DNA of 7,709 nt from Firmicutes bacterium UBA1393. Lineage in GTDB: Bacteria; Bacillota; DTU025. Positions 1-6,473 of this stretch are shown here, in pieces (the stretch's first letter is position 1; each line of letters begins with the position of its first letter). Under the pieces are notes generated by a model. It was given only the letters and a program-made list of their open reading frames with translations. It searched no databases and was not told the DNA's origin. The stretch is taken from positions 1,520-9,228 of the forward strand of contig DBQN01000002.1 in the NCBI GenBank assembly GCA_002305255.1, given 5' to 3'. The translations under genes and the position numbers were made by a program.

Positions 1-132
1 TGCTCCCAGGTGGCTGCCGGCAAGAACGCATAGGTTCACATAGGCACCGATTCCATCACGAACGTTCCCTCCCCTCGTCAGCTCGAGTAACCTAGCGTAC
101 GTTGCTCGGAGCCACGAAGGGAGGGAATCATT
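1..132. other. Upstream region, no supported gene
   Basis: No open frame here can be called a gene. Frame 1 on the plus strand reads ten codons into a TAG at 31-33 and could be the last residues of an upstream gene, but ten codons cannot be identified. The hexamer CATAGG occurs twice, at 29-34 and 39-44, one helical turn apart. I could not place a convincing -35/-10 pair, although the promoter of the downstream cyclase gene should lie here or further upstream. Confidence 0.4.
117..124 (+). promoter_or_regulatory. Ribosome binding site of the GGDEF gene
   Basis: AAGGGAGG ends 8 nt before the ATG at 133. It supports that ATG over the ATG at 102, which opens a different frame (102-656) that has no recognisable protein family and is a shadow. 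Confidence 0.75.
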
Positions 133-1398
133 ATGAAATCCGTCACAAGTCAAGCCATACCAACCGCCGCAGCCGCCGCACGAGTAGCGTCAACGGCAGC
201 CCTCATCGCGACCCTGGTCTGGATAGGGCTGCGCAACTACCTCTTCTTTCACGCGCTGGTCGAAGGCTTCTCAGTAGTCGTCGCCGTTGTCACATACGTG
301 CTTGCGTCCTGCACATACAGGTATGCCAAGGACGATCTGCTGCTCTTCATAGGGCAGGCACACGTCGTCATAGCCGTCCTCGACTTCCTGCACCTCCTCT
401 CCTACCAGGGCATGGGTGTGCTGGTCTGTTCCTGTGCAAACACCGCAACACAACTGTGGATAGCAGGCCGTTACCTGTGGGGTCTGACCTTCCTGCTCTT
501 GCCCCTGTTCATAAGGCGCAGGCTCCCCCGGCCGGCGATCACGGCGGCCCTCATCGGCCTGGCCGCGCTGATGGCCTGGGCAGTCTTTGCGGGGGATGTG
601 TTCCCCGTGTGCTTCACTCAAGAGAACGGCCTCACCCCCTTCAAGCTGGCCAGTGAGGCCGCGATTATAGCAATCACCGCCACCGGAGCACTACTCCTGG
701 GGTGCAGGCGCGCTGAGATCGACCCAGGCCTCTACAGGGCGTTGATCTTCGCCGCCGCCGCGACCATCGCGTCGGAACTATGCTTCACGCTGTATGACAA
801 TGTGTACGGTCTGATGAACATGGCAGGTCACATCCTCAAGATCGTTGCCTACAACTCTCTGTTTCAGGGGGTAGTGCTGAAGGGGCTCAGGGCGCCGCTG
901 GATTCGATCTTCGCAGAGCTCCGGGCGAGTGCTGTGCGTGACTCCCTCACCGGCCTCTACAACAGGCACGGCTTTCAGCAGGCCGCCATCAAGGAGATGA
1001 ACACTGCCTCCCAAACGGGAGGCAGCATCGGGGCGCTCTTGGCCGATCTCGACAAGTTCAAGAGAGTAAATGACACCTTTGGGCATCAAGCAGGCGACGA
1101 GGTGCTCAAGACCTTCGCCGCCATACTGGGTGGCTCTGTGAAGCCCTCGGATACCGTGGCTCGACTCGGCGGCGACGAGTTCGCGGTGCTGCTTCCGGGC
1201 GCCGGTCTCGATGAGGCGCGCGCCGTGGCCGCATCGATCAGAGATGCTACGAGATCATGGGCCCGGTCTTCCAGCACAGCGTCTACCCTCGATGTCAGCA
1301 TCGGAGTGGCGCTGTGGTTGCCGCCCATGCAGGCCGACATAGACACCCTGATGCGCGAGGCCGACAGAGCGATGTACGATGAGAAGGCGAGCAAGTAG
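133..1398 (+). CDS. MASE3-like membrane sensor diguanylate cyclase (GGDEF)
   Basis: Probable inner-membrane diguanylate cyclase, 421 aa, making cyclic di-GMP from two GTP. Residues 1-250 hold about eight hydrophobic segments (roughly 17-32, 41-60, 69-90, 106-127, 134-155, 172-191, 200-219, 230-250). They carry the pattern of the MASE3 sensor domain: LVEGFS near 42, LDFLHLLSYQGM near 83, ATQLWIAGR near 105, SELCFTLYDNVYG near 214 and GHILK near 232. The GGDEF domain follows from about 265: DSLTGLYNR at 270-278, metal-site region DLDKFK at 305-310, NDTFGHQAGDE at 313-323 and an intact GGDEF at 346-350, so it should be active. The product-inhibition I-site normally reads RxxD five residues before GGDEF; here it is KPSD (337-340), with Lys for Arg. 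No EAL or PAS domain is present. The ligand of MASE3 is not known to me. The gene converges on livF with a 2-bp gap and is probably not functionally tied to the transporter. Confidence 0.93.
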   Translation: MKSVTSQAIPTAAAAARVASTAALIATLVWIGLRNYLFFHALVEGFSVVVAVVTYVLASCTYRYAKDDLLLFIGQAHVVIAVLDFLHLLSYQGMGVLVCSCANTATQLWIAGRYLWGLTFLLLPLFIRRRLPRPAITAALIGLAALMAWAVFAGDVFPVCFTQENGLTPFKLASEAAIIAITATGALLLGCRRAEIDPGLYRALIFAAAATIASELCFTLYDNVYGLMNMAGHILKIVAYNSLFQGVVLKGLRAPLDSIFAELRASAVRDSLTGLYNRHGFQQAAIKEMNTASQTGGSIGALLADLDKFKRVNDTFGHQAGDEVLKTFAAILGGSVKPSDTVARLGGDEFAVLLPGAGLDEARAVAASIRDATRSWARSSSTASTLDVSIGVALWLPPMQADIDTLMREADRAMYDEKASK

Positions 1399-1400
1399 CC

Positions 1401-2120
1401 TCAGACTACGCCCACCCGTGCGCCGAGGTAAGCGCCTTGCACGGCCTGGCTTCCCAGGAGCTCCTTGCCGGGGCCTTCCAGTGCGATCCTGCCGTTCTCC
1501 AGCACGTAGCCGTAATCAGCAATGCTCAGTGCGCCGAAGGCGTTCTGCTCGATCAGCAGGATGGTAGTGCCCTCGTTGCGGATGGTGGTGATGATCTCGA
1601 AGATCTCCTGCGTCAGCACGGGGGCAAGCCCCAGCGACGGCTCGTCGAGCATCAAGAGCTTGGGCCGCGACATCAATGCCCTGGCCACCGCGAGCATCTG
1701 CTGCTCTCCACCTGACAGTGTGCCGCCGGGCTGGGATATCCTCTCCTTAAGCCTGGGGAACAGCCTGAACACGCGCTCCTCGTCATCGGCCACGCCCGCC
1801 CTGTCGGTGCGGCTGTATGATCCGAGGGCGAGATTCTCCTTCACCGTCAGGTTCGGGAATATGCGCCGGCCTTCGGGCGACATGGTGAGCCCTCGCTTCA
1901 CAATGTCGTGTGGGCGCAGGCCCAGTATGGGCCGGCCCAGGAAGGCTATGGAGCCGGTGCACTGCCTGACCAGGCCCGACACAGCTCTGAGGATCGTGCT
2001 CTTCCCTGCCCCGTTCGCCCCGATGAGGGTGACGATGCTGCCCGGGCTCACGTGCATGGTCACGCCCTTGACTGCGTGTATTCCGCCGTAGTGAACGTTG
2101 ACATCAGTGAGCTGCAACAT
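1401..2120 (-). CDS. livF: Branched-chain amino acid type ABC transporter ATPase LivF
   Basis: Cytoplasmic ATPase subunit of the HAAT-family importer, 239 aa, the usual LivF length. It shows Walker A GANGAGKST at 34-42, the LivF-typical SPEGRRIFPNLTV stretch at 81-93, ABC signature LSGGEQQ at 135-141, Walker B LLMLDEPS at 155-162, and IEQNAFGAL with Gln192 at the switch position where most ABC proteins have His. That Gln is normal for LivF. It would pair with LivG as a heterodimer beneath LivHM. Its ATG lies inside the 3' end of livG (17-bp overlap), which suggests translational coupling. It is the last gene of the operon, and its TGA is 2 bp from the stop of the convergent cyclase gene, so there is no separate terminator space downstream. 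The substrate cannot be fixed from the ATPase. Confidence 0.95.
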   Translation of the reverse strand: MLQLTDVNVHYGGIHAVKGVTMHVSPGSIVTLIGANGAGKSTILRAVSGLVRQCTGSIAFLGRPILGLRPHDIVKRGLTMSPEGRRIFPNLTVKENLALGSYSRTDRAGVADDEERVFRLFPRLKERISQPGGTLSGGEQQMLAVARALMSRPKLLMLDEPSLGLAPVLTQEIFEIITTIRNEGTTILLIEQNAFGALSIADYGYVLENGRIALEGPGKELLGSQAVQGAYLGARVGVV

Positions 2121-2895
2121 TCTTGAATCCCACCCCCAGGTACGCCTCGATCACCCGCTGGTTTGCCTGTATGTCGGCGGGCTCGCCCGACGCAATGGTC
2201 TCACCGTGGTCGAGGACTGTGATCCTCTCGCATATCCCCATCACGACGCTCATATCGTGCTCGATCAGGAGCACTGTGAGGTCGAAGTCGCTTCGCACTC
2301 TCTGAATGAACTGACACAGAGCCATGCTCTCACTGGGGTTCATACCTGCGGCGGGCTCGTCGAGCAGGAGCACGCGAGGACGGGTGGCCAGCGCCCTGGC
2401 TACTTCCACCCGACGCTGCTCGCCGTAGGGCAAGCCCCCGGCAGGCGCGTTTGCGTACCGCACCAGCCCAAGCGCGTCGAGGAGCTCCAGGCACTCTCGC
2501 GCCATGCTCTGCTCTTCCTTCACATACCCCGGAGTGCGGAGGATCGCCGCCGGTAGAGAGGATTTGAGACGGAGCCTGTGCCCTACGATAACGTTGTCGA
2601 GCACACTCAGGCTCTTCATGAGACGGATGTTCTGAAATGTCCGGGCGATGCCTTGCCGACACACCCTGTCGGGGCGCCATCCGGTTATGTCGACGCCGGC
2701 CGCGCTGACACTTCCTGCGGTGGGCCGGTATACGCCGGTCACCACGTTGAACACCGTGGTCTTGCCTGCGCCGTTCGGGCCAATCAGTCCGACAAGCTCG
2801 CCCCTTGCCAGTTCCAGCTCAAAGTCTCGCACAGCGGTGAGACCGCCGAACCGCATGGTCAGGCCGCGCACGCTCAGCTCTTTCGGCTCTTTCAT
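2104..2895 (-). CDS. livG: Branched-chain amino acid type ABC transporter ATPase LivG
   Basis: Second ATPase of the importer, 263 aa, typical for LivG. Walker A GPNGAGKTT is at 39-47, Q-loop TFQN with Gln88, signature in the LivG form LPYGEQRR at 155-162, Walker B VLLLDEP at 175-181, D-loop region AAGMNP, and switch His213 in IEHDM. All catalytic elements are present. The C-terminal GEPADIQANQRVIEAYLG is the usual LivG tail (Pfam BCA_ABC_TP_C type). Its ATG overlaps the livM stop in an ATGA arrangement (2892-2895), and its 3' end overlaps livF by 17 bp, so livM, livG and livF are almost certainly co-translated. Confidence 0.95.
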   Translation of the reverse strand: MKEPKELSVRGLTMRFGGLTAVRDFELELARGELVGLIGPNGAGKTTVFNVVTGVYRPTAGSVSAAGVDITGWRPDRVCRQGIARTFQNIRLMKSLSVLDNVIVGHRLRLKSSLPAAILRTPGYVKEEQSMARECLELLDALGLVRYANAPAGGLPYGEQRRVEVARALATRPRVLLLDEPAAGMNPSESMALCQFIQRVRSDFDLTVLLIEHDMSVVMGICERITVLDHGETIASGEPADIQANQRVIEAYLGVGFKNVAAH

Positions 2896-3974
2896 GCTCT
2901 CACCCCCTGCTTTCGGCTGCGTCGGCGGTCGATCCAGTCTAGCACTCTATCCCAGGAGAACTCGCGCCCGCCGAACAGTCCGCGCTGGTAGAACAGGATG
3001 ATCACGAGCAGCACCAGCGAGAACACCACCATGCGCAGCCCGGGGATCTCAGGCACGCGGAGCGGCCCAATTCGCCAGCTGGCCTCTATCGGCCTTAGCG
3101 CCTCGAGCAGCACCGTGTAAATCACTGAGGTGAGTACTGAGCCGGTTATGCTTCCAAGCCCCCCGGCCACCACAATGATGAGGATGTTGAAGGTGAGCGT
3201 GAAGCCGAAGGTCTTGGGGTCAATCGTCGTCACAAGACTTCCCATCAGCGCCCCGCCTACACCGGCGAAGAACGAGCCAATGACGTAAGCCACCGTCTTG
3301 TGATAAGTCCTGTTCACGCCCATTATCTCGGCGGCGACTTCGTCTTCCCGCACCGCCAGCAGGCTCCTGCCGTACACCGAGTTCACGAGGCGCGAGATCA
3401 CGAACACGGTGATGCCCACGCATCCCCACGTCCACCACAGGTTGCTGGCGAACGACGGGATTCCCTTGAGGCCAAGCGCTCCATTGGTTATTGAAGGGAT
3501 GTTGTTCGCGACCACCCGGATGATCTCGGCGAACCCAAGCGTGGCGATGCCAAGGTAGTCGCCGCGCAGGCGCAGCACTGGAAAGCCTGTGAGATACGCC
3601 ATCAGGCCGGCGGTAGCCCCCGCGCACACCACCGCCGCGATGGGAGGCAGCGTGATCACGCTGAACGGCCATGCGAGCGGAGCCAGAAGGAAGATCGAGT
3701 CCTTGGTCGCAACAGGCAGCGTCAGGAGGGCACATGTGTACGCCCCGACGGCCATGAAGCCGGCATGCCCCAGGGAGAACAACCCTGTGAAGCCGAAGAT
3801 CAGGTTCATGCTTACAGCGAGGATAGCATTGATGCCGGCCAGGTTGAGTATGCGGAGGTTATAGCTGCTCAGGTTGGCGTTGCCCCACCAGATGGCAGCG
3901 GCGAGCACAGCAAGTCCGCCAAAGGTGAGCAACAGCTTCAGGCGCGCCCGCGCCGGGTTGTACACGCCCAGCAT
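2892..3974 (-). CDS. livM: Branched-chain amino acid type ABC transporter permease LivM
   Basis: Inner-membrane permease, 360 aa, BPD_transp_2 family. It has about nine to ten hydrophobic segments from residue 12 to 330. Family landmarks are NLIFGFTGLFSLGHAGFMAVGAY at 57-79 (conserved LivM core), GDYLGIATLGFAEIIRV at 138-154, the cytoplasmic ATPase-coupling loop GRSLLAVREDEVAAEIMGV at 202-220, and VVAGGLGSITGSVL at 268-281. The C-terminal cytoplasmic tail after LFGGREF is unusually basic (DRRRSRKQGVRA). It would form the channel with LivH. Its ATG comes 3 nt after the livH stop, with GAAGGTG just upstream serving as the ribosome binding site inside the livH end. Recognition of the family is firm; the substrate is inferred. 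Confidence 0.95.
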   Translation of the reverse strand: MLGVYNPARARLKLLLTFGGLAVLAAAIWWGNANLSSYNLRILNLAGINAILAVSMNLIFGFTGLFSLGHAGFMAVGAYTCALLTLPVATKDSIFLLAPLAWPFSVITLPPIAAVVCAGATAGLMAYLTGFPVLRLRGDYLGIATLGFAEIIRVVANNIPSITNGALGLKGIPSFASNLWWTWGCVGITVFVISRLVNSVYGRSLLAVREDEVAAEIMGVNRTYHKTVAYVIGSFFAGVGGALMGSLVTTIDPKTFGFTLTFNILIIVVAGGLGSITGSVLTSVIYTVLLEALRPIEASWRIGPLRVPEIPGLRMVVFSLVLLVIILFYQRGLFGGREFSWDRVLDWIDRRRSRKQGVRA

Positions 3975-3977
3975 CGG

Positions 3978-4871
3978 CTACACCTTCTCTCTGAACTCCC
4001 GCCCGAGCAGACCGGTGGGCCTCGCGAGCAGGATCACTATGAGGACTAGATATGCAAAGGCGTCGCGGAATCCCGATAGCGTGGGCATCAGCGCCACCAG
4101 CATGATCTCAAGCATGCCCAGCAGCATTCCGCCGATCATCGCCCCGGGAATGCTGCCGATCCCTCCGAGCACGGCGGCTATGAAGGCCTTTATGCCCGGC
4201 ACAGTTCCCATTAGCGGGTTTATCTGAGGATACTTCAGCGCCCACATGATCCCCCCGGCAGCCGCCAGAGCAGATCCGACGCCGAAGGTTATCGCGATGA
4301 TCCCGTCAACATTCACCGACATCAGACTCGAGGTATCCATATCGTGGGATATCGCGCGCATGGCCAGGCCGACCTTAGTGCGGTACACCAGCATCGTGAG
4401 GCCCAGCATCAGCAGGCCGGAGAACACCGGCACCACCCACGATATGTTGGCCATGTACACAGAGCCCACCATGTAAGACTGGCTGAAGAACTGCGGCACC
4501 GGGAAGGGCTTCGGCCGGCCACCGAACACGACGAGACCGAGGTTCTGAATGAAGAACGAGATACCTATGGCCGAGATGAGTGATGAGATCCGGGGAGCCT
4601 GACGTAGCGGTCGGTATGCCACTCGCTCTATGGTGATGCCAAGCACTCCTGTGAGCACCGCAGCCAGGACGAACGTCAGCCACCAGGGCAATCTGAACAT
4701 GAAATCGATGTAGAAGAGCATGTACGCCCCCAGCATGAACACGTCACTGTGGGCGAAGTTTATCAGGCGCAGGATTCCGTACACCATCGTGTACCCGATG
4801 GCCACGAGAGCGTACAGGCTGCCCAACGAAATGCCGTTCACGATGTTCTGCGCAAACACTGCCCAGGTCAA
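3978..4871 (-). CDS. livH: Branched-chain amino acid type ABC transporter permease LivH
   Basis: Inner-membrane permease of the importer, BPD_transp_2 family, 297 aa from the start chosen here. The open frame reaches an ATG at 4964, but that adds 31 residues (MQIAERPASWRR...) unlike LivH N-termini and runs through a strong hairpin. A perfect GGAGGT (4883-4878) sits 6 nt before a TTG at 4871, giving MTWAVFAQNIVNGISLGSLYALVAIGYTMVYGIL, a standard LivH beginning. An in-frame ATG at 4892 is possible but has no comparable site. Landmarks are LINFAHSDVFMLGAY at 36-50, the coupling loop GLAMRAISHDMDTSSLMSVNVDG at 168-190, and GIKAFIAAVLGGIGSIPGA at 226-244. About eight hydrophobic segments are visible. 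It follows livJ after 126 bp and precedes livM by 3 nt. Confidence 0.93.
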   Translation of the reverse strand: MTWAVFAQNIVNGISLGSLYALVAIGYTMVYGILRLINFAHSDVFMLGAYMLFYIDFMFRLPWWLTFVLAAVLTGVLGITIERVAYRPLRQAPRISSLISAIGISFFIQNLGLVVFGGRPKPFPVPQFFSQSYMVGSVYMANISWVVPVFSGLLMLGLTMLVYRTKVGLAMRAISHDMDTSSLMSVNVDGIIAITFGVGSALAAAGGIMWALKYPQINPLMGTVPGIKAFIAAVLGGIGSIPGAMIGGMLLGMLEIMLVALMPTLSGFRDAFAYLVLIVILLARPTGLLGREFREKV

Positions 4872-4877
4872 TTTGAC

Positions 4878-4883
4878 ACCTCC
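4878..4883 (-). promoter_or_regulatory. Ribosome binding site deciding the TTG start of livH
   Basis: Minus-strand GGAGGT, the full anti-16S complement, lies 6 nt upstream of the TTG at 4871. It lies inside the longer open frame, so translation from 4964 or 4892 would run over it. This is the main reason for the shorter livH. Confidence 0.8.
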
Positions 4884-4904
4884 AATTGCCATGAGGCTCG
4901 CATA

Positions 4905-4956
4905 TGCAGAACAGCCGGGATACCCGGACCTGCGCCAGGATGCCGGCCGTTCTGCA
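4905..4956 (-). repeat. Intercistronic hairpin between livJ and livH
   Basis: Read on the transcribed (minus) strand, TGCAGAACGGCCGG (4956-4943) pairs with CCGGCTGTTCTGCA (4918-4905). This gives 14 consecutive pairs with a single G-U wobble; the two arms were compared directly. The 24-nt loop holds a small nested hairpin (CCTG/CAGG, 4939-4929). An alternative short hairpin, CCGGG-TAT-CCCGG (4927-4915), uses part of the 3' arm and excludes the long stem. No U-run follows, so it is not an intrinsic terminator. By analogy with intercistronic hairpins after binding-protein genes such as malE, it may protect the livJ mRNA 3' end and let livJ be more abundant than the permease. That role is inferred. 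Confidence 0.7.
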
Positions 4957-4970
4957 ATCTGCAATCTGCC
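4951..4970. repeat. Tandem TCTGCAA heptamer, nearly three copies
   Basis: On the plus strand, TCTGCAA at 4951-4957 and 4958-4964 is followed by TCTGCC at 4965-4970. The first copy overlaps one arm of the hairpin at 4905-4956, so the repeated GCAGATT units on the RNA sit directly 5' of the stem. It lies in the livJ-livH gap outside coding sequence if livH starts at 4871. Confidence 0.85.
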
Positions 4971-4997
4971 CTCAGCTAACCCTATCGCGGACTCGCG

Positions 4998-6134
4998 CTA
5001 CGGCTTGACCGTGGTCAGGTAAGTGAACTTCCCGTCCACGACCTTGAGCAGCACTGCGTCTTTGGTGGCGTCGCCCGACTCATCAATGGTGGTGCTGCCG
5101 GTTACCGCAGGGAAATCCTTGGTCGACGCCATCGCGTCTCTGATCTTCTTGGGATCGTCAGAGTTGGCGCGGCGGATCGCGTCTACCACCAGGTTGTAGG
5201 TGTCATAGCCCAGAGCGCCGTTGGCGTTCGGGGTCTTGCCATACTTCGCCTTGAATGCGTCGACGAACTTCTTCGCCTCAGGCGTGGCCGGCGCATCGGC
5301 GCTGTAGAAGGTGCTGAACACGATGCCCTCGGCCGCAGTGCCGCCTATGGTGACCAGCTCGGGAGCGTCAATGGCGTCACCGCCCATCAGCAGGATCTTC
5401 GATCCAAGCTGCCTGAGCTGCTTGGCCACGAGCGCCATGTCACCGAAGTAGCCGGGAACGAAGAGGGCTTCAGCCTTGGAGTTGATGACCTGGGTCAGCT
5501 GAGCGCTGAAGTCCTGGTCGCCGGTTTGATAGGCTACCTCGGCCACGATGGACTTGGGATCGCCCGTCAACGCGATGAACGTCTTCTTGAAGTAGTTCGA
5601 TAGTCCAACTGAGTAGTCTTGCGCGACATCCTTTAGGATGGCGGCCTTGCGCACGCCCTCGCCATAGGCGAACTTGGCCATGACCTCGCCCTGGAACGGG
5701 TCAATGAAGCAGGCGCGGAACATGTACTCTTTATCCAGGGTGACCAGGGGGTTCGTCGCCGAGTCGGTCATCATTGGGATGCCCGCCTTCTCAGCGACAT
5801 CGCCGCCTGCGATGGAGTTGGAGCTGCCGTAGCTGCCAATGATGGCAATGACCTTGTCCTGCTCAATCAGCTTCGCCACGGCGTTTGCCGACTCAACCTT
5901 ATCGCTCTTGTTGTCGGCCAGGAACAGCTTGATCGGCCGGCCCAGCACCGTCGGGGTCATCTCGTGGGCAAGCACGATGCCCTCCCAGGTCATCTGGCCG
6001 CCTGCGGCCATCGGGCCTGTCATGGGCTCATACACGCCGATCCTGATCGGCTCCTGTTGGGCACTGACACTGGGGATCGCGAACGCTAGTAGTGCGATAA
6101 GCACTAATACAAGGAATCCGGTGACTCTCCTCAC
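4998..6134 (-). CDS. livJ: Branched-chain amino acid type ABC transporter substrate-binding protein
   Basis: Extracytoplasmic solute receptor of the HAAT importer (Peripla_BP_6 type I fold), 378 aa from the start chosen here. The open frame extends to an ATG at 6314, but its first 54-60 residues look like translated leader. A GGGGAGG site (near 6143-6149) lies 8 nt before a GTG at 6134, giving MRRVTGFLVLVLIALLAFAIPSVSA, a classical Sec signal peptide with likely cleavage after Ala25. An ATG at 6152 in the same frame would place the binding site inside the gene. There is no lipobox Cys, so the mature protein should be free in a periplasm. Family motifs are IRIGVYEPMTGPMAAGG at 30-46, IIGSYGSSNSIA at 98-109 (ligand-contact region), the ATNP segment at 126-129, and GYDTYNLVVDAIRRA at 309-323. 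It is the first gene of the operon. The ligand may be Leu/Ile/Val, but related receptors bind amides, urea or aromatic acids. Confidence 0.93.
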   Translation of the reverse strand: MRRVTGFLVLVLIALLAFAIPSVSAQQEPIRIGVYEPMTGPMAAGGQMTWEGIVLAHEMTPTVLGRPIKLFLADNKSDKVESANAVAKLIEQDKVIAIIGSYGSSNSIAGGDVAEKAGIPMMTDSATNPLVTLDKEYMFRACFIDPFQGEVMAKFAYGEGVRKAAILKDVAQDYSVGLSNYFKKTFIALTGDPKSIVAEVAYQTGDQDFSAQLTQVINSKAEALFVPGYFGDMALVAKQLRQLGSKILLMGGDAIDAPELVTIGGTAAEGIVFSTFYSADAPATPEAKKFVDAFKAKYGKTPNANGALGYDTYNLVVDAIRRANSDDPKKIRDAMASTKDFPAVTGSTTIDESGDATKDAVLLKVVDGKFTYLTTVKP

Positions 6135-6142
6135 GGCTATTG

Positions 6143-6148
6143 ACCTCC
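6143..6148 (-). promoter_or_regulatory. Ribosome binding site deciding the GTG start of livJ
   Basis: Minus-strand GGAGGT, preceded by further Gs, lies 8 nt before the GTG at 6134. It falls between the in-frame ATG at 6152 and the GTG, so the GTG is the better start and gives a signal peptide of normal length. Confidence 0.72.
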
Positions 6149-6324
6149 CCATCCATAAATGACCTAGCTGCAAATGGAGTAACCCGCAACCGGTGGGGAA
6201 ATGTTTCGGCGCTACATCGCAAGTTCCTGCTTCGTCGTACCCCACGTAATTCCGCATATGTTCGCCAATATCGGTGCATCGCCACATTACTCCAGCTGGT
6301 GGCCGCATAAACACTTGGATCCCG

Positions 6325-6350
6325 AGGCATGCATGCGCCTGTAGGCATGC
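6325..6350. repeat. AGGCATGC direct repeat / GCATGC cluster
   Basis: AGGCATGC occurs at 6325-6332 and 6343-6350, 18 bp apart. The palindrome GCATGC occurs three times within 24 bp (6327, 6331, 6345). AGGC at 6325-6328 is mirrored by GCCT at 6337-6340. The arrangement resembles an operator in the middle of the divergent region, but no regulator is encoded in the window. Confidence 0.5.
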
Positions 6351-6426
6351 TTCGCCAGACTCCGAGGCCGGTCATCGAATGCGCGCCACTAATCTCAGGA
6401 GGGCTGGGCTAGGCAGGAGGGAATTG

Positions 6427-6450
6427 ATGTTGCACCCGCAACCGGAGTAA
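6427..6450 (+). CDS. Possible 7-residue leader peptide upstream of the M14 gene
   Basis: ATG at 6427 runs seven codons (MLHPQPE) to a TAA at 6448-6450. A very good Shine-Dalgarno, AGGAGGG (6415-6421), sits 5 nt before the ATG, better spaced than the site of the peptidase gene itself. The stop lies 23 nt before the peptidase ATG at 6474, so termination here could feed reinitiation. The frame overlaps the second copy of the ACCCGCAACCGG repeat. There are two prolines and no run of one amino acid, so it is not an obvious attenuator. A frame this short can arise by chance. Confidence 0.3.
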   Translation: MLHPQPE

Positions 6451-6457
6451 ACCTGAT

Positions 6458-6463
6458 GGGAGG
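6458..6463 (+). promoter_or_regulatory. Ribosome binding site of the M14 peptidase gene
   Basis: GGGAGG ends 10 nt before the ATG at 6474. The spacing is a little long but acceptable. The signal peptide that begins at this ATG confirms the start. Confidence 0.65.
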
Positions 6464-6473
6464 CTGAACCGAA

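Larger units (their letters stand above)
6135..6473. promoter_or_regulatory. Divergent control region between livJ and the M14 peptidase gene
   Basis: This 339-bp stretch holds no family-matched gene and should contain the promoters for both directions. I could not fix convincing -35/-10 boxes. It holds a 12-bp direct repeat ACCCGCAACCGG at 6182-6193 and 6434-6445. GGAGTAA occurs three times: 6176-6182, 6444-6450, and on the minus strand at 6287-6293. There is a perfect palindrome CCAGCTGG at 6292-6299 inside a GCCAC/GTGGC inverted repeat (6281-6303), and a GCATGC cluster at 6325-6350. An AT-richer patch lies near 6243-6272. I see no T-box or known riboswitch consensus on either strand. Confidence 0.6.

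Noticed and set aside
1..132. Cyclic di-GMP riboswitch upstream of the cyclase
   Set aside because: I looked for the conserved GEMM core (GGUCACGCACAGGGCAAACC-like) and it is not present.
102..656. 184-codon frame overlapping the start of the GGDEF gene
   Set aside because: The Arg/Pro/His-rich composition is typical of a GC-rich shadow. The overlapping frame at 133 has a clear MASE3-GGDEF protein and a better ribosome binding site.
1522..2091. 189-codon open frame on the plus strand opposite livF
   Set aside because: It lies antisense to the conserved Walker and signature codons of livF, has low-complexity Ser/Arg composition, and has no family pattern. High GC leaves such frames open by chance.
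4915..4927. Intrinsic terminator after livJ
   Set aside because: Stable stems exist, but no T-run follows on the transcribed strand, and the downstream genes clearly belong to the operon.
6135..6330. T-box or amino acid riboswitch in the livJ leader
   Set aside because: The T-box antiterminator consensus is absent on the minus strand, and no hairpin with a U-run precedes livJ.
6254..6361. Similarity between GCATATGTTCGCCA (6254) and GCATGCTTCGCCA (6345)
   Set aside because: Only TTCGCCA is exactly shared and the remainder needs a gap. This is too weak to call a repeat.
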